Part shown: positions 31,836 to 41,283 of the stretch, in pieces | How positions within the stretch are numbered: position 1 is the first letter of the stretch | How the letters are laid out: every line of letters starts with the position of its first letter | Source: Microlunatus kandeliicorticis | Lineage (GTDB): Bacteria > Actinomycetota > Actinomycetes > Propionibacteriales > Propionibacteriaceae | Direction of reading: 5' to 3' | Assembly: GCF_014137855.1 (NCBI RefSeq) | Contig: NZ_JACGWT010000005.1 | Location: 372,001-436,000 of the forward strand | DNA length: 64,000 nucleotides | The notes under the pieces: generated by a model | The model's input: only the letters and a program-made list of their open reading frames with translations | Databases searched by the model: none | What the model was told of the DNA's origin: nothing | Made by a program: the position numbers and the translations under genes

Positions 31836-32535
31836 CGCGGATCACCTTAACCATCGGCGGATAGACCCCTCGCTCCCGTCCGACCGCGGCGGTGCGGGAG
31901 ACGTTCTCGTAACGCATGCGGTGGATGGGGCTCGGCCCGTAGGCGTCGAGCCGCTCCTGGTGCAGCGGCGTGCAGTAGCCCTTGTGCACGTCGAAGGCGT
32001 ACTCGGGGTAGGTCTCGTGCAGCTGCGCCATCATCGCGTCCCGGGTCACCTTGGCCACGATCGACGCGGCCGCCACGCAGGCCGCCACCCGGTCGCCCTT
32101 CCAGACCGCGAGCCCGGGCGCGCCGAACCCGTCCACCGGGAACCCGTCGGTCAGCACGTACGCCGGCTCGACGTCGAGCCGGAGCAGCGCCAGCCGCAGC
32201 GCGGTGATGTTGGCAACGTGCATCCCCATCGCGTCGCACTCGCCGGGCTCGATGCTGACCACCGCCCAGGACAGCGCCTTCTCGACGATCTCGGCGTAGC
32301 ACCGCTCACGCTGCGCCGCGCTCAGCAGCTTGCTGTCCCGGAGCCCCCGGATCTGCTTGCTCTTGGCGTCGGACAGGATCGCGGCGCCGGCGACCAGCGG
32401 CCCGGCGCAGGCACCGCGCCCGGCCTCGTCGGCCCCGGCCACCGGTGCGAGCCCGACCCGCTTGAGCGCACGCTCGTAGCCGTACAGCCCGCTGTCCTTG
32501 CGCACCACCACCCGGGGGACCTCGGTGATCGCCAT
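31825..32535 (-). CDS. rnhB: Ribonuclease HII
   Basis: A 236-residue RNase H that removes ribonucleotides and RNA primers from DNA. The acidic site is ADEAGRG (Asp36-Glu37), with the DSKLLSAAQRE segment, a further Asp in YVLTDGFPV, and AASIVAKVTRDAMM typical of type 2 enzymes. The ATG at 32535 overlaps the lepB stop by one base. Frames extending to 32745 run into lepB. Confidence 0.96.
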   Translation of the reverse strand: MAITEVPRVVVRKDSGLYGYERALKRVGLAPVAGADEAGRGACAGPLVAGAAILSDAKSKQIRGLRDSKLLSAAQRERCYAEIVEKALSWAVVSIEPGECDAMGMHVANITALRLALLRLDVEPAYVLTDGFPVDGFGAPGLAVWKGDRVAACVAAASIVAKVTRDAMMAQLHETYPEYAFDVHKGYCTPLHQERLDAYGPSPIHRMRYENVSRTAAVGRERGVYPPMVKVIRDEC

Positions 32536-33326
32536 CAGCAGCCCGCGTTCGGGGTGTTGATCTTGGGCTCCGCCGGCGCCGGGGAGGCTGGCGCCGGGAC
32601 GCCGTCGAAGGTCGCCGGGGTGTGCAGGATCGTGGCCCGGCTGAACGGGAAGACGATCGCGAACGCGGGACCGACCACGTCGGTCTCGGGGACGAACGCG
32701 TTCGATCCGCGGATGCCGTCGAGCGAGACGTCGTTGAGGTGACACCGGGAGTCCGCGCTGTCGTCGCGGTGGTCGCCCATCACCCAGATCCGCCCGGCGG
32801 GCACCACCACGTCGAAGCGGGTGTCGGAGGGCCTGACCTGGTCGTCGCCGTCGCGGTAGAGATAGCTGGTCTCGTTCAGCGGGTAACCGTTGACCGTGAT
32901 CCGGCCCCGGCTGTCGCAGCAGACCACGTGGTCACCCGGCATCCCGATCACCCGCTTGATCAGGTGGTTCGTGCTGGTGTCGGGCAGCACGCCGACGAAC
33001 TCGAGCGCCTTGCCGACGGGGCCGCGGGGCTGGGCCTGCTCGTCCGCGCCCAGCCAGCCTCCCGGGTCGGCGAAGACGACGATCTGACCGCGGTGGAAGT
33101 GGGTCACCTTCTGCACGGCGACCCGGTCACCGATCTCGAGCGTGTGCTCCATCGAGCCGGACGGGATGACGAACATCTGCCCGAGGAACAGCCGGATCAG
33201 CGACGAGATGATCACCGCACCGACCACCACGATCAGCAGTTCCTTGATCAGGGACCCCACGCCGCGGCGCGGTGCGGGCTCCGCAGCGGTCTCGGCGGTG
33301 ACGGTCTCCTCCGGACCGCGGCTCAA
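32535..33326 (-). CDS. lepB: Signal peptidase I (second of a tandem pair)
   Basis: A 263-residue type I signal peptidase with one N-terminal membrane anchor (about 28-48). The catalytic Ser58 is in IPSGSMEHTL and Lys124 in LIKRVIGMPGD. Box E appears as MGDHRDDSADSR. It cleaves signal peptides on the outer face of the membrane. It overlaps the upstream lepB by 4 bases. The C-terminal tail after about residue 235 is Pro/Ala-rich. Confidence 0.95.
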   Translation of the reverse strand: MSRGPEETVTAETAAEPAPRRGVGSLIKELLIVVVGAVIISSLIRLFLGQMFVIPSGSMEHTLEIGDRVAVQKVTHFHRGQIVVFADPGGWLGADEQAQPRGPVGKALEFVGVLPDTSTNHLIKRVIGMPGDHVVCCDSRGRITVNGYPLNETSYLYRDGDDQVRPSDTRFDVVVPAGRIWVMGDHRDDSADSRCHLNDVSLDGIRGSNAFVPETDVVGPAFAIVFPFSRATILHTPATFDGVPAPASPAPAEPKINTPNAGC

Positions 33327-34090
33327 CAGTCCGCGTCCGGTCCGGCCTGCACGCTGGCCCGTGACGGCGCCGGCGTCTGACCGGCGGGGACGTCCGCGAA
33401 CGTCGACGGGATCTTCAGCGTGTCCAGGTGGGACAGCGGCCAGTAGATCGCCACCGCCCGTCCCACCACCAGGTTGATCGGCACGAAGGCATTATCTCCC
33501 CGCGGCTGACCGGGTCGGCGGTCGTCGAGGTGGCAGCGGGAGTCGCGGCTGTTCGAGCGGTGGTCACCCAGCACGAACACCCGGCCCGCCGGGACGACCA
33601 CCGAGAAGCGGATGTCGGAGGGCCGGTCCTGCCGGCCGTCCGGTGCCGCGTAGAGGTAGGCGTCCTCGTTCAGCGGGTGCTCGTTGACCGTGATCCGGCC
33701 CCGGCTGTCGCAGCAGACCACCTGGTCGCCCGGCAACCCGATGATCCGTTTGGTCAGGTGGTCCGTGCCGGTGTCGGGCAGCAGCCCGACGAACTCGAGC
33801 GCACGGCCGACCGGCCCGCGCTCGTGGTGGGTGGTGGGCGGTAGCCAGCCACCCGGGTCGGCGAACACGACGACCTCACCGCGCTTGACGTCGCTCAACT
33901 TCTCGACGACCACCCGGTCGCCGATGCCGAGCGTCCGCTCCATCGATCCCGAGGGGATCTCGAAGGCCTGGCCGACGAAGGCACGCACCACGGCGGAGAC
34001 GATCAACGCCCCCACGACGACGACCGCGATCTCCTTGACGAAGGTCAGCAGCCAGCGCAGCGGACCCCGAGGTCGGGTCCGCCCGCTCAC
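33323..34090 (-). CDS. lepB: Signal peptidase I (first of a tandem pair)
   Basis: A 255-residue signal peptidase closely related to its neighbour: Ser49 in IPSGSMERTL, Lys114 in LTKRIIGLPGD, and LGDHRSNSRDSR as box E. It has one N-terminal anchor (about 20-40) and an Ala/Pro-rich tail. The pair arose by duplication: they share long identical segments such as VVCCDSRGRITVN. Both keep all catalytic residues, so both should be active, perhaps on different precursors. Confidence 0.95.
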   Translation of the reverse strand: MSGRTRPRGPLRWLLTFVKEIAVVVVGALIVSAVVRAFVGQAFEIPSGSMERTLGIGDRVVVEKLSDVKRGEVVVFADPGGWLPPTTHHERGPVGRALEFVGLLPDTGTDHLTKRIIGLPGDQVVCCDSRGRITVNEHPLNEDAYLYAAPDGRQDRPSDIRFSVVVPAGRVFVLGDHRSNSRDSRCHLDDRRPGQPRGDNAFVPINLVVGRAVAIYWPLSHLDTLKIPSTFADVPAGQTPAPSRASVQAGPDADC

Positions 34091-34123
34091 CCCACCACCG
34101 CCGCGTCGCGGCGCGGTCGGTGA

Positions 34124-34495
34124 TCAGCTCGCGTTGTCGCGCTTCTCCTTGATCTTGGCGGCCTTGCCGCGCAGACCACGGAGGTAGTAGAGCTTGGCCC
34201 GGCGGACATCACCACGACGGTCGACCTCGATCTTCTCGATGATCGGGCTGTGCACCGGGAAGGTCCGCTCGACCCCGACCCCGAAGCTCACCTTGCGCAC
34301 GGTGAACGACTCGCGGACGCCGTCGCCGGAGCGCGCGATCACCACACCGGTGAACAGCTGGACGCGGGAGCGGTTGCCCTCGACGACCTTCACGTGCACC
34401 TTGACGGTGTCGCCGGGTCGGAAGTCCGGGACGTCGGTGCGCAGGCTCGCGCCGTCGAGCTCGCCGATCAGGGAACCGGTCGCCAACTTGGCCAT
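34124..34495 (-). CDS. rplS: 50S ribosomal protein bL19
   Basis: A 123-residue ribosomal protein at the 30S-50S interface. The pattern [20 protein letters not shown] and [12 protein letters not shown], ending [19 protein letters not shown], is unmistakable. I start at the ATG at 34495 (MAKLATGSL), with GAGGA upstream, in place of the frame to 34519. In most bacteria rplS directly follows trmD; here trmD is 18 kb away. Confidence 0.97.
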   Translation of the reverse strand: MAKLATGSLIGELDGASLRTDVPDFRPGDTVKVHVKVVEGNRSRVQLFTGVVIARSGDGVRESFTVRKVSFGVGVERTFPVHSPIIEKIEVDRRGDVRRAKLYYLRGLRGKAAKIKEKRDNAS

Positions 34496-34909
34496 GATGT
34501 TGTCCTCGCCGGGTGCCACAGGTCACCACAAGAATGTGTCCGACACGACAGTCGTCGCGCTGCGGACGATCCCCCTGTGGCAGGAGCCGCGACACGACGA
34601 CAACAGCCGACCAGTCTGCCACAGCCGACCGGAGGCGACGAAATCGTCGTCGCCCGCCCCGATGCCGCCCAGCCGGCGCCAAGGTATTGACTTACCTGAT
34701 CGGTGCCGCTTAGGTGAAAAGGCAACATGCCACAGCCGCCGGTTGTCGGTCCACGCGACGGCGGTGCCCGCGGGGGGATGTGGCGTGTGCCGTGCGGCGG
34801 CGGCGCACGGGTCCGGCCTGAAGGTGTCGACGGGGGTCGACCGGTGGTCCGGCGCCGTCGCCCGGCCACGGTCGAGCCGACCGACACCACCTTGACGACC
34901 TCCGGCTGC
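34496..34909. other. Intergenic region upstream of rplS
   Basis: This 414-base gap lies at the break point of the split trmD-rplS block. I see no convincing gene. The lower-GC stretch 34681-34735 contains an inverted repeat AGGTA-TTGACT-TACCT (34682-34697), and TTGACT could be a plus-strand -35. No clear promoter for rplS on the minus strand could be settled by eye. Confidence 0.4.
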
Positions 34910-36529
34910 TCAGTCCGACCGCCGGAAGCTGCGCTCCTCCACGTCGTAGCCGACCGTCGTGGTGATGCCGATGTCCTCGAGGAACCGGGGGTCGTGGCTG
35001 ACCACCAGCAGCGCGCCCGGGTAGGCCCGCAGCGCGCCGGTCAGCTGACCGAGGCTGGCCAGGTCGAGGTTGTTGGTCGGCTCGTCGAGGATCAGCAGCT
35101 GCGGCGCCGGCTCGGCCAGCATCACCGCCGCCAGCGTGGCCCGGAACAGCTCGCCGCCGGAGAGCGTGGCCACCCGCCGGGTGACCACGTCGGCGCCGAG
35201 CAGGAACCGGGCCAGCCGGCCGCGCAGCGTGGCGGTGTCCGCGCTCGGGGCGAGCGCGCCGACCGCCTCCAGCACCGTCCGCTCGGCGGGCAGCAGGGTC
35301 AGCCGCTGGGGCAGCTCGCGCCACGGCACCCGTAGCTCGGCCCGCCCAGCGACCGGCTCGAGCCGACCGGTGAGGGTGTCGATCAGGGTGGTCTTGCCGG
35401 ACCCGTTCGGGCCGACGAGCGCCAGCCGCTCCGGCCCGCGGACCGGGAGGTCGGCGCGGACGCCGTTCCGGAGCACCAGGTCCTCGGTCCGGAGCACCTC
35501 CCGCCCCGCAGGCAGCTCGGAGGCGGCCAGGTCGACCGAGATCGCGTCCTCGTCGCGGAGCCGCTCCTCCGCCGCGGCGAGCTCCTCGCGGGCGTGCTCC
35601 ACCTCACCGCGGTGGGTCTCGGTCAGCTTGGCCGCCGAGACCTGGGCCGACCGCTTGAGCGCGTTCATCGCGATCCGGGGCTGACGCTTCTCCGCGTACG
35701 CCTTGTCCGCCACCTTCTTGCGCCGGGCCAGCTTGGTCTGGTTCTCGATCAGCTCGCGCCGCTGACGGTGCAGCTCGGCCTCGGCACTGCGGACCATCCG
35801 CTCGGCGGCGGCCTGCTCGAGCTCGACCTGCTCGGTGTAGGCGACGAAGTTGCCGCCGTAGGTCGCGGCGCGGCCGTCGCGGAGCTCGACGATCTGGTCG
35901 CAGCGCATCAGCAGGTCGCGGTCGTGGCTGACCACCACCGCGATCCCGGACCACCGGGCGAGCCCGGCGTACAGCCGCTCCCGCGCCCCGGAGTCGAGGT
36001 TGTTGGTCGGCTCGTCGAGCAGGATCGCCGGGCAGCCGCGGAGGAACAGCGCGGCCAGCGCCAGCAGCACCGCCTCGCCTCCGGACAGCGTCCGGATCGG
36101 CCGGTCGAGAACGAGGTCGTCGAAGCCGAGAGCTGCGAGCTGCGCGGTGGCGCGCTCCTCGACGTCCCACTGGTCGGCGACCCGGTCGAAGTCCTCCGGA
36201 CTCCCCTCGCCCGCCTCGATCCGCCGGAGCACCCGCCGGGTCTCGGCGATGCCGAGCACGTCGGCGACGCTGCTGCGGACGTCGAGGACGAGGTCCTGCG
36301 GCAGGTGGCCGAGGTCGTCGGGCCGGGTGACCGAGCCCGCGGTGGGCGTGAGCCGGCCGGTGAGGAGGCCGAGCAGGGTGGTCTTGCCGCTGCCGTTGGC
36401 CCCGATCAGCCCGGTCAGACCGGAGGGGAAGGCGAGCGTGAGGTCGTGGAGGACGGTCTGGCCGTCGGGCCAGCCGAACCCGAGGTGGTCGACGGCGAGC
36501 GCGGACAGCGCGGAGTGGCCGGAGGGCAT
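34910..36529 (-). CDS. ABC-F family ATPase (ribosome-associated type)
   Basis: A 539-residue protein with two ABC cassettes and no membrane segment. Walker A motifs are GANGSGKTT (about 43-51) and GPNGSGKTT in the second half. Signatures are LSGGEAVLLALAALFL and LSGGELFRATLA, and each cassette has DEPTNNLD. The linker between them (about 240-330) is charged and helical (HRQRRELIENQTKLARRKK), as in ABC-F proteins that bind the ribosomal E site. Some members protect against ribosome-targeting antibiotics, others are housekeeping. The sequence does not decide. Confidence 0.9.
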   Translation of the reverse strand: MPSGHSALSALAVDHLGFGWPDGQTVLHDLTLAFPSGLTGLIGANGSGKTTLLGLLTGRLTPTAGSVTRPDDLGHLPQDLVLDVRSSVADVLGIAETRRVLRRIEAGEGSPEDFDRVADQWDVEERATAQLAALGFDDLVLDRPIRTLSGGEAVLLALAALFLRGCPAILLDEPTNNLDSGARERLYAGLARWSGIAVVVSHDRDLLMRCDQIVELRDGRAATYGGNFVAYTEQVELEQAAAERMVRSAEAELHRQRRELIENQTKLARRKKVADKAYAEKRQPRIAMNALKRSAQVSAAKLTETHRGEVEHAREELAAAEERLRDEDAISVDLAASELPAGREVLRTEDLVLRNGVRADLPVRGPERLALVGPNGSGKTTLIDTLTGRLEPVAGRAELRVPWRELPQRLTLLPAERTVLEAVGALAPSADTATLRGRLARFLLGADVVTRRVATLSGGELFRATLAAVMLAEPAPQLLILDEPTNNLDLASLGQLTGALRAYPGALLVVSHDPRFLEDIGITTTVGYDVEERSFRRSD

Positions 36530-36688
36530 GGTGCTCCTGAGGTCGATCGACGAGTGCCCGGGCGCAACGGCACCACGGGCGAGGTCAACGGGCCTCAGAC
36601 CAACACCGGCGACTCCTCGGTCGACAACAGGACGGGGACGACGTTAGACCCGCCGCCACCGCCCGGCAACGGGTTTTCGCTCCGGACG

Positions 36689-36724
36689 CAGCAGAGCCCG
36701 GCGGAGGTCCGCCGGGCTCTGCTG
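36689..36724. terminator. Long perfect hairpin after sdhB
   Basis: CAGCAGAGCCCGGCGGA (36689-36705) pairs with TCCGCCGGGCTCTGCTG (36708-36724), 17 bp around only two unpaired bases. It lies 59 bases beyond the sdhB stop, before the ABC-F gene on the same strand. Very stable, with no T-run. Confidence 0.75.
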
Positions 36725-36782
36725 GGAATGCGTGTGCTGGACTGCCGCTGCCCCGGTCAGCCGCGCGCTCGGTGGCGCCGGC

Positions 36783-37532
36783 TCACTCGTCGCCGCCGCG
36801 CACCAGTGCGCCGAGCAGGTCGCGGTTGAGCCGCGAGATCGTCTCGAGCGGGATGCCCTTTGGGCAGACCGCGGTGCACTCCCCGATGTTGGTGCAGTTG
36901 CCGAAGCCCTCGGCGTCGTGCTGGCCGACCATGCTGAGCACCCGCGACCGCCGCTCGGGCTGGCCCTGCGGCAGCAGCCCGAGGTGGGTGATCTTGGCCG
37001 AGGTGAAGAGCATCGCCGAGCCGTTCGGGCAGGCTGCCACGCAGGCGCCGCAGCCGATGCAGGTGGCCGCGTCGAACGCGTCGTCGGCGTCCTCCTTGCG
37101 GATCGGGGCGGCGTGCGCGTCGGGCGCGGCACCGGTCGGCGCGGAGATGAAGCCGCCGGCCTGGATGATCCGGTCGAACGCGCTCCGGTCGACGATCAGG
37201 TCTTTGAGCACCGGGAACGCCTCGGCCCGCCAGGGCTCGATGTCGATGACGTCGCCGTCGGAGAAGCTCCGCATGTGCAGCTGGCAGGTCGTCGTCTGCT
37301 GCGGACCGTGGGCCTTGCCGTCGATGACGACGCCGCAGCTGCCGCAGATGCCCTCACGACAGTCGTGGTCGAAGGCGATCGGGTCCTCGCCCTGCGTGGT
37401 CAACCGGTCGTTCAGCACGTCCAGCATCTCGAGGAACGACATGTCCTCGCTGACGTCCGGCACCTCGTAGGACACCATCCGGCCCTTGGCGGTGGCGTTG
37501 GCCTGTCGCCACACCCGCACCGTGATCTTCAT
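36783..37532 (-). CDS. sdhB: Succinate dehydrogenase iron-sulfur subunit
   Basis: A 249-residue subunit carrying electrons from FAD to quinone. The 2Fe-2S ligands are in [10 protein letters not shown] (about 58-67) with a further Cys in TTTCQLH. The 4Fe-4S and 3Fe-4S clusters use [12 protein letters not shown] (about 158-169) and [12 protein letters not shown]. It starts with ATG after a 191-base gap from sdhA, wider than usual, in which I see only GC-rich palindromic stretches near 37630-37660. Confidence 0.96.
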   Translation of the reverse strand: MKITVRVWRQANATAKGRMVSYEVPDVSEDMSFLEMLDVLNDRLTTQGEDPIAFDHDCREGICGSCGVVIDGKAHGPQQTTTCQLHMRSFSDGDVIDIEPWRAEAFPVLKDLIVDRSAFDRIIQAGGFISAPTGAAPDAHAAPIRKEDADDAFDAATCIGCGACVAACPNGSAMLFTSAKITHLGLLPQGQPERRSRVLSMVGQHDAEGFGNCTNIGECTAVCPKGIPLETISRLNRDLLGALVRGGDE

Positions 37533-37723
37533 TGTCTACTCCTTCGTCCTCGCTCGCGCCCGCTCGGCGCCTCACGTCTCCGTCTTCCTCGCTGCGCCCC
37601 GGGTTGTCCCGACCGGCTCCGCGGACGGCAGCTGCTGCTGCCGGGCCCGGGACCCGGGTGCTCACTCGTCCAGACGGAGCCCGGCGCCTCGCTCACCGAC
37701 GCTCGCGAGGAGTGCTCCAGCAC

Positions 37724-39883
37724 CTACTTGTAGCTGCGCTGCTTCATCTCGACGTACTCGTAGTGCAGGTCCTCCTTGTGGAGGACGGGCTTGCCCTCCC
37801 CGCCGTACTCCCAGGCCGCGACGTAGGCGAACTCGTCGTCGTGACGCAGCGCCTCGCCGTCCTCGGTCTGGCTCTCGGCGCGGAAGTGCCCGCCACAGGA
37901 TTCGCGCCGGTGCAGCGCATCGATGCACATCAGCTCGCCGAGCTCGAGGAAGTCGGCCACCCGGCCGGCGCGCTCGAGGGCCTGGTTGATCTCCTCGTTG
38001 GCACCCAGCACCTTGACGTCGGACCAGAACTCGTCACGGAGCTCGCGGATCCGGCCGATGGCCTTGCACAGGCCCTCCTCGGTCCGTTCCATGCCGCAGT
38101 AGTCCCACATGATGTGGCCGAGCTCCTTGTGGAAGGAGTCGACGGTCCGGGTGCCCTGGATCCCGAGCAGCGTCTCGATCCGGCCCTTGACCGACTCGAC
38201 CGCCTCGACGACCGCCGGGTGGTCCTCCTCGACCTTCGGGTACGGACCGCTGGCCAGGTAGTCGTTGATCGTGTTCGGGAGCACGAAGTACCCGTCGGCC
38301 AGGCCCTGCATCAGCGCGCTGGCGCCGAGCCGGTTGGCCCCGTGGTCGGAGAAGTTCGCCTCGCCGGCCACAAACAGACCCGGGATCGAGCTCTCCAGGT
38401 CGTAGTCGACCCACAGACCGCCCATGGTGTAGTGCACCGCCGGGTAGATCCGCATCGGCGTCTCGTACGGGTTCTCGCCGGTGATCTGGGCGTACATGTC
38501 GAAGAGGTTGCCGTACTTGGCCTCGACCGCCTTGCGACCCATCCGGTCGATGGCGTCGGCGAAGTCGAGGTAGACCCCGAGCCCGCCCGGCCCGACCCCG
38601 CGACCCTCGTCGCAGACGTTCTTGGCGGCCCGGCTGGCGATGTCGCGCGGCACCAGGTTGCCGAAGGCCGGGTAGATCCGCTCGAGGTAGTAGTCGCGCT
38701 CGTCCTCGGGGATCTCCCGCGGGTCGCGCTTGTCCTCGCCGCTCTTGGGCACCCAGATCCGGCCGTCGTTGCGCAGCGACTCGCTCATCAGAGTCAGCTT
38801 CGACTGGTAGTCGCCGCTGACCGGGATGCAGGTCGGGTGGATCTGCGTGTAGCAGGGGTTCGCGAACAGCGCGCCCTTGCGGTGCGCGCGCCACGTGGCG
38901 GTCACGTTGCAGCCCATGGCGTTGGTCGAGAGGTAGAAGACGTTGCCGTAGCCGCCGGTGCACAGCACCACCACGTCGGCCAGGTGCGTCTCGATCTCGC
39001 CGCTCACCATGTCGCGGACGACGACGCCGCGGGCCCGGCCATCGACCACGATCAGCTCGAGCATCTCGTGCCGGGTGTGCATCTCGACGGTCTTGGCCGC
39101 GATCTGCCGCTCGAGCGCCTGGTAGGCGCCGATCAGCAGCTGCTGGCCGGTCTGACCGCGTGCGTAGAAGGTGCGGGACACCTGGACGCCGCCGAAGCTG
39201 CGGTTGTCGAGCAGGCCGCCGTACTCGCGGGCGAACGGGACGCCCTGCGCGACGCACTGGTCGATGATCTGGGTGCTGACCTGGGCCAGCCGGTAGACGT
39301 TGGACTCCCGGCTGCGGAAGTCGCCGCCCTTCACCGTGTCGTAGAACAGCCGGTAGACCGAGTCGCCGTCGTTGCGGTAGTTCTTCGCCGCGTTGATGCC
39401 GCCCTGGGCGGCGATCGAGTGCGCCCGGCGGGGGCTGTCCTGGTAGCAGAAGCTCTTGACGTGGTACCCGGCCTCGCCGAGGGTGGCCGCCGCCGAGGCC
39501 CCGGCGAGCCCGGTGCCGACGATGATGACGCTCAGCTTCCGCCGGTTCGCCGGGTTGACGAGCTTGGCGTTGAACTTGCGCTCATCCCAGCGCTTCTCGA
39601 TCGAGACGTGCGGCGCCTTCTTGTCCTCGATCGGCGCCCCGGCCTCGAAGACGCTGTCGGCGTCCAGCGAGCGGAAGCTGCTGCTGCCGTGCGAGCCGGT
39701 GGCCTGCGTGGAGGTCTCCATGGTGGTCCCCGTCCCCGAGTCGGTGGCGGTTGCGGTGCCGCCGCCGGTCGCGTCGCCGTCGTGGTGCTGCGCGAAGTCC
39801 TGCGCGGGTTCGCGGCGGTGCCGGTGCGGCAACCCGAAGCGACGACGCTGCTCACCGGTCGGAGGTGTGCTCATCATGACCAT
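37724..39883 (-). CDS. sdhA: Succinate dehydrogenase flavoprotein subunit
   Basis: A 719-residue flavoprotein that oxidises succinate to fumarate. The FAD site is [19 protein letters not shown], the flavin-linking His is in [13 protein letters not shown], and substrate residues lie in [15 protein letters not shown] and the [15 protein letters not shown] segment. The core begins only near residue 75. Before it lie a His/Arg-rich and Gly/Thr-rich extension. ATG codons at 39883, 39877, 39874 and 39721 are possible starts. The last would give a normal-length protein but with a weaker ribosome site. Confidence 0.95.
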   Translation of the reverse strand: MVMMSTPPTGEQRRRFGLPHRHRREPAQDFAQHHDGDATGGGTATATDSGTGTTMETSTQATGSHGSSSFRSLDADSVFEAGAPIEDKKAPHVSIEKRWDERKFNAKLVNPANRRKLSVIIVGTGLAGASAAATLGEAGYHVKSFCYQDSPRRAHSIAAQGGINAAKNYRNDGDSVYRLFYDTVKGGDFRSRESNVYRLAQVSTQIIDQCVAQGVPFAREYGGLLDNRSFGGVQVSRTFYARGQTGQQLLIGAYQALERQIAAKTVEMHTRHEMLELIVVDGRARGVVVRDMVSGEIETHLADVVVLCTGGYGNVFYLSTNAMGCNVTATWRAHRKGALFANPCYTQIHPTCIPVSGDYQSKLTLMSESLRNDGRIWVPKSGEDKRDPREIPEDERDYYLERIYPAFGNLVPRDIASRAAKNVCDEGRGVGPGGLGVYLDFADAIDRMGRKAVEAKYGNLFDMYAQITGENPYETPMRIYPAVHYTMGGLWVDYDLESSIPGLFVAGEANFSDHGANRLGASALMQGLADGYFVLPNTINDYLASGPYPKVEEDHPAVVEAVESVKGRIETLLGIQGTRTVDSFHKELGHIMWDYCGMERTEEGLCKAIGRIRELRDEFWSDVKVLGANEEINQALERAGRVADFLELGELMCIDALHRRESCGGHFRAESQTEDGEALRHDDEFAYVAAWEYGGEGKPVLHKEDLHYEYVEMKQRSYK

Positions 39884-39887
39884 CCCT

Positions 39888-40610
39888 TCACTTCACGAGC
39901 CCGAAGACGATGCTGTAGGGCACCGACAAAAATCCGATCGTGATGATCGCGGTGACCACGTGGGCCAGGATGTTGAGCCGCTTCCGCGCCAGCGCCGAGG
40001 CGTTCGCGCCCAGCGTGGTGAGCGCGCTCCACACCCCGTGCCGCAGGTGGAAGCCGACCGCGAGCAGCGCCACCGTGTAGGCGAGCACCACCCACCAGAC
40101 CTGGAAGCCCGCCACCAGCCGGCCGTAGGGCGTGTCCGCCGGGCCACCGGGGTTGACCACCCCGAAGGTCAGCTGGAGCAGGTGGAAGATGACGAACAGG
40201 ATGATGACGATCCCGCCCCAGCGGAGCGTGAACGAGGCGTAGGTGCGCTGGACCCCGCGCTTGGCCTTCGGGCTGTGGTAGCGCTGGACGCCCCCGCGGG
40301 CCCGGGTCGAGCGGGCCCACAGCCGGAACGCCGAGAACATGTGCGCCAGCACCGCCGCCACCAGCACCACGCGGATCACCCAGAGGGCGCCGCCGTAGGG
40401 CAGGATCGGCTCGCCGATCGTGCGCAGGTGGTGGGAGTAGTCGTTGAACGCCTGCGCGCCCGCGTACGCCTTGAGGTTGCCGTACATGTGGGCGAGCAGG
40501 AACAAGATCATGATCACGCCGCTCACGGCCATCAGCACCTTGAGCACCACGGTCGAGCGGGCCGCTCTCTGATGAGCGGTCAGGGTCATCGTCGCCACGA
40601 ACGTCAACAT
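39888..40610 (-). CDS. sdhC: Succinate dehydrogenase cytochrome b subunit (single-anchor type)
   Basis: A 240-residue membrane anchor with five helices. The heme/quinone-side His residues lie in [33 protein letters not shown] and GFHLRHGVW. It replaces the SdhC-SdhD pair of proteobacteria, as in menaquinone-using bacteria. Start at 40610 follows GGGG; an in-frame ATG at 40589 is an alternative. It is followed after 4 bases by sdhA. Confidence 0.93.
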   Translation of the reverse strand: MLTFVATMTLTAHQRAARSTVVLKVLMAVSGVIMILFLLAHMYGNLKAYAGAQAFNDYSHHLRTIGEPILPYGGALWVIRVVLVAAVLAHMFSAFRLWARSTRARGGVQRYHSPKAKRGVQRTYASFTLRWGGIVIILFVIFHLLQLTFGVVNPGGPADTPYGRLVAGFQVWWVVLAYTVALLAVGFHLRHGVWSALTTLGANASALARKRLNILAHVVTAIITIGFLSVPYSIVFGLVK

Positions 40611-40680
40611 TAGCCCCAGGCTTCTCAGCCTCCCTCATCGCGAGGCGCTCAGCGCGGGCGGTGTGGCGAACGCCTCACTC

Positions 40681-40726
40681 CCGGTGGGCGCACACCTCAC
40701 CCCGGGTGTGGCGCGGGTCTCACCGG
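40681..40726. terminator. Nested stem-loop at the end of def
   Basis: CCGGTG (40681-40686) pairs with CACCGG (40721-40726), enclosing an inner hairpin CACACC/GGTGTG. It overlaps the def stop codon and lies upstream of sdhC. It could end the opp-def transcript. Confidence 0.45.
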
Positions 40727-41283
40727 CCGGGGTGCAACCCGCCCGGACGCAGCGGGGCGTGCGGGCTGACCCGGATCTCGGGCACCACGCCGCCGCTCCA
40801 CTCGGCCGCCCGGATGGCCTCCTCGGCCGCGCGACGGGTCGCGGGGTCGAGCCGGTCGACGAACAGGATCCCGTCGAGGTGGTCGGTCTCGTGCTGGATG
40901 ATCTGGCTCAGCCGGCCGTTGCCGTCCAGCCGCAACGGCTCGCCGTCCATGGTGAAGCCGGTGGTGACCACCTGCAGGTGCCGCCGGCAGTCGAACGGCA
41001 GCCCCGGGATCGACAGGCAGCCTTCCTCGGCGAGCTGCTCCTCGTCCCCGACGAACTCGACCGTCGGGTTGACCACGTGGCCGATCTCGTCGCCGAGCCG
41101 GTAGGTGAACACCCGCAGACCCACGCCGATCTGCGGCGCCGCGATGCCGCCGCCGTCGGCGTCGACCATCGTGTCCACCAGGTCGGTGACCAGTGCGCGG
41201 AGCTCGGCGTCGAAGTCGACCACCGGTGCCGCGCGCTCGCGCAGCACCGGGTCGCCGAAGAGTCGGATGCGACGGATCGTCAT
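40720..41283 (-). CDS. def: Peptide deformylase
   Basis: A 187-residue metalloenzyme that removes the formyl group from nascent proteins. Motif 1 is GGGIAAPQIG (about 44-53), motif 2 EEGCLSIPG (metal Cys89) and motif 3 QHETDHLDG (metal His131 and His135, catalytic Glu132). The start overlaps the stop of the upstream peptide-transporter ATPase by 4 bases, an unusual operon partner. More often def sits with fmt or rpmB. Confidence 0.96.
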   Translation of the reverse strand: MTIRRIRLFGDPVLRERAAPVVDFDAELRALVTDLVDTMVDADGGGIAAPQIGVGLRVFTYRLGDEIGHVVNPTVEFVGDEEQLAEEGCLSIPGLPFDCRRHLQVVTTGFTMDGEPLRLDGNGRLSQIIQHETDHLDGILFVDRLDPATRRAAEEAIRAAEWSGGVVPEIRVSPHAPLRPGGLHPGR

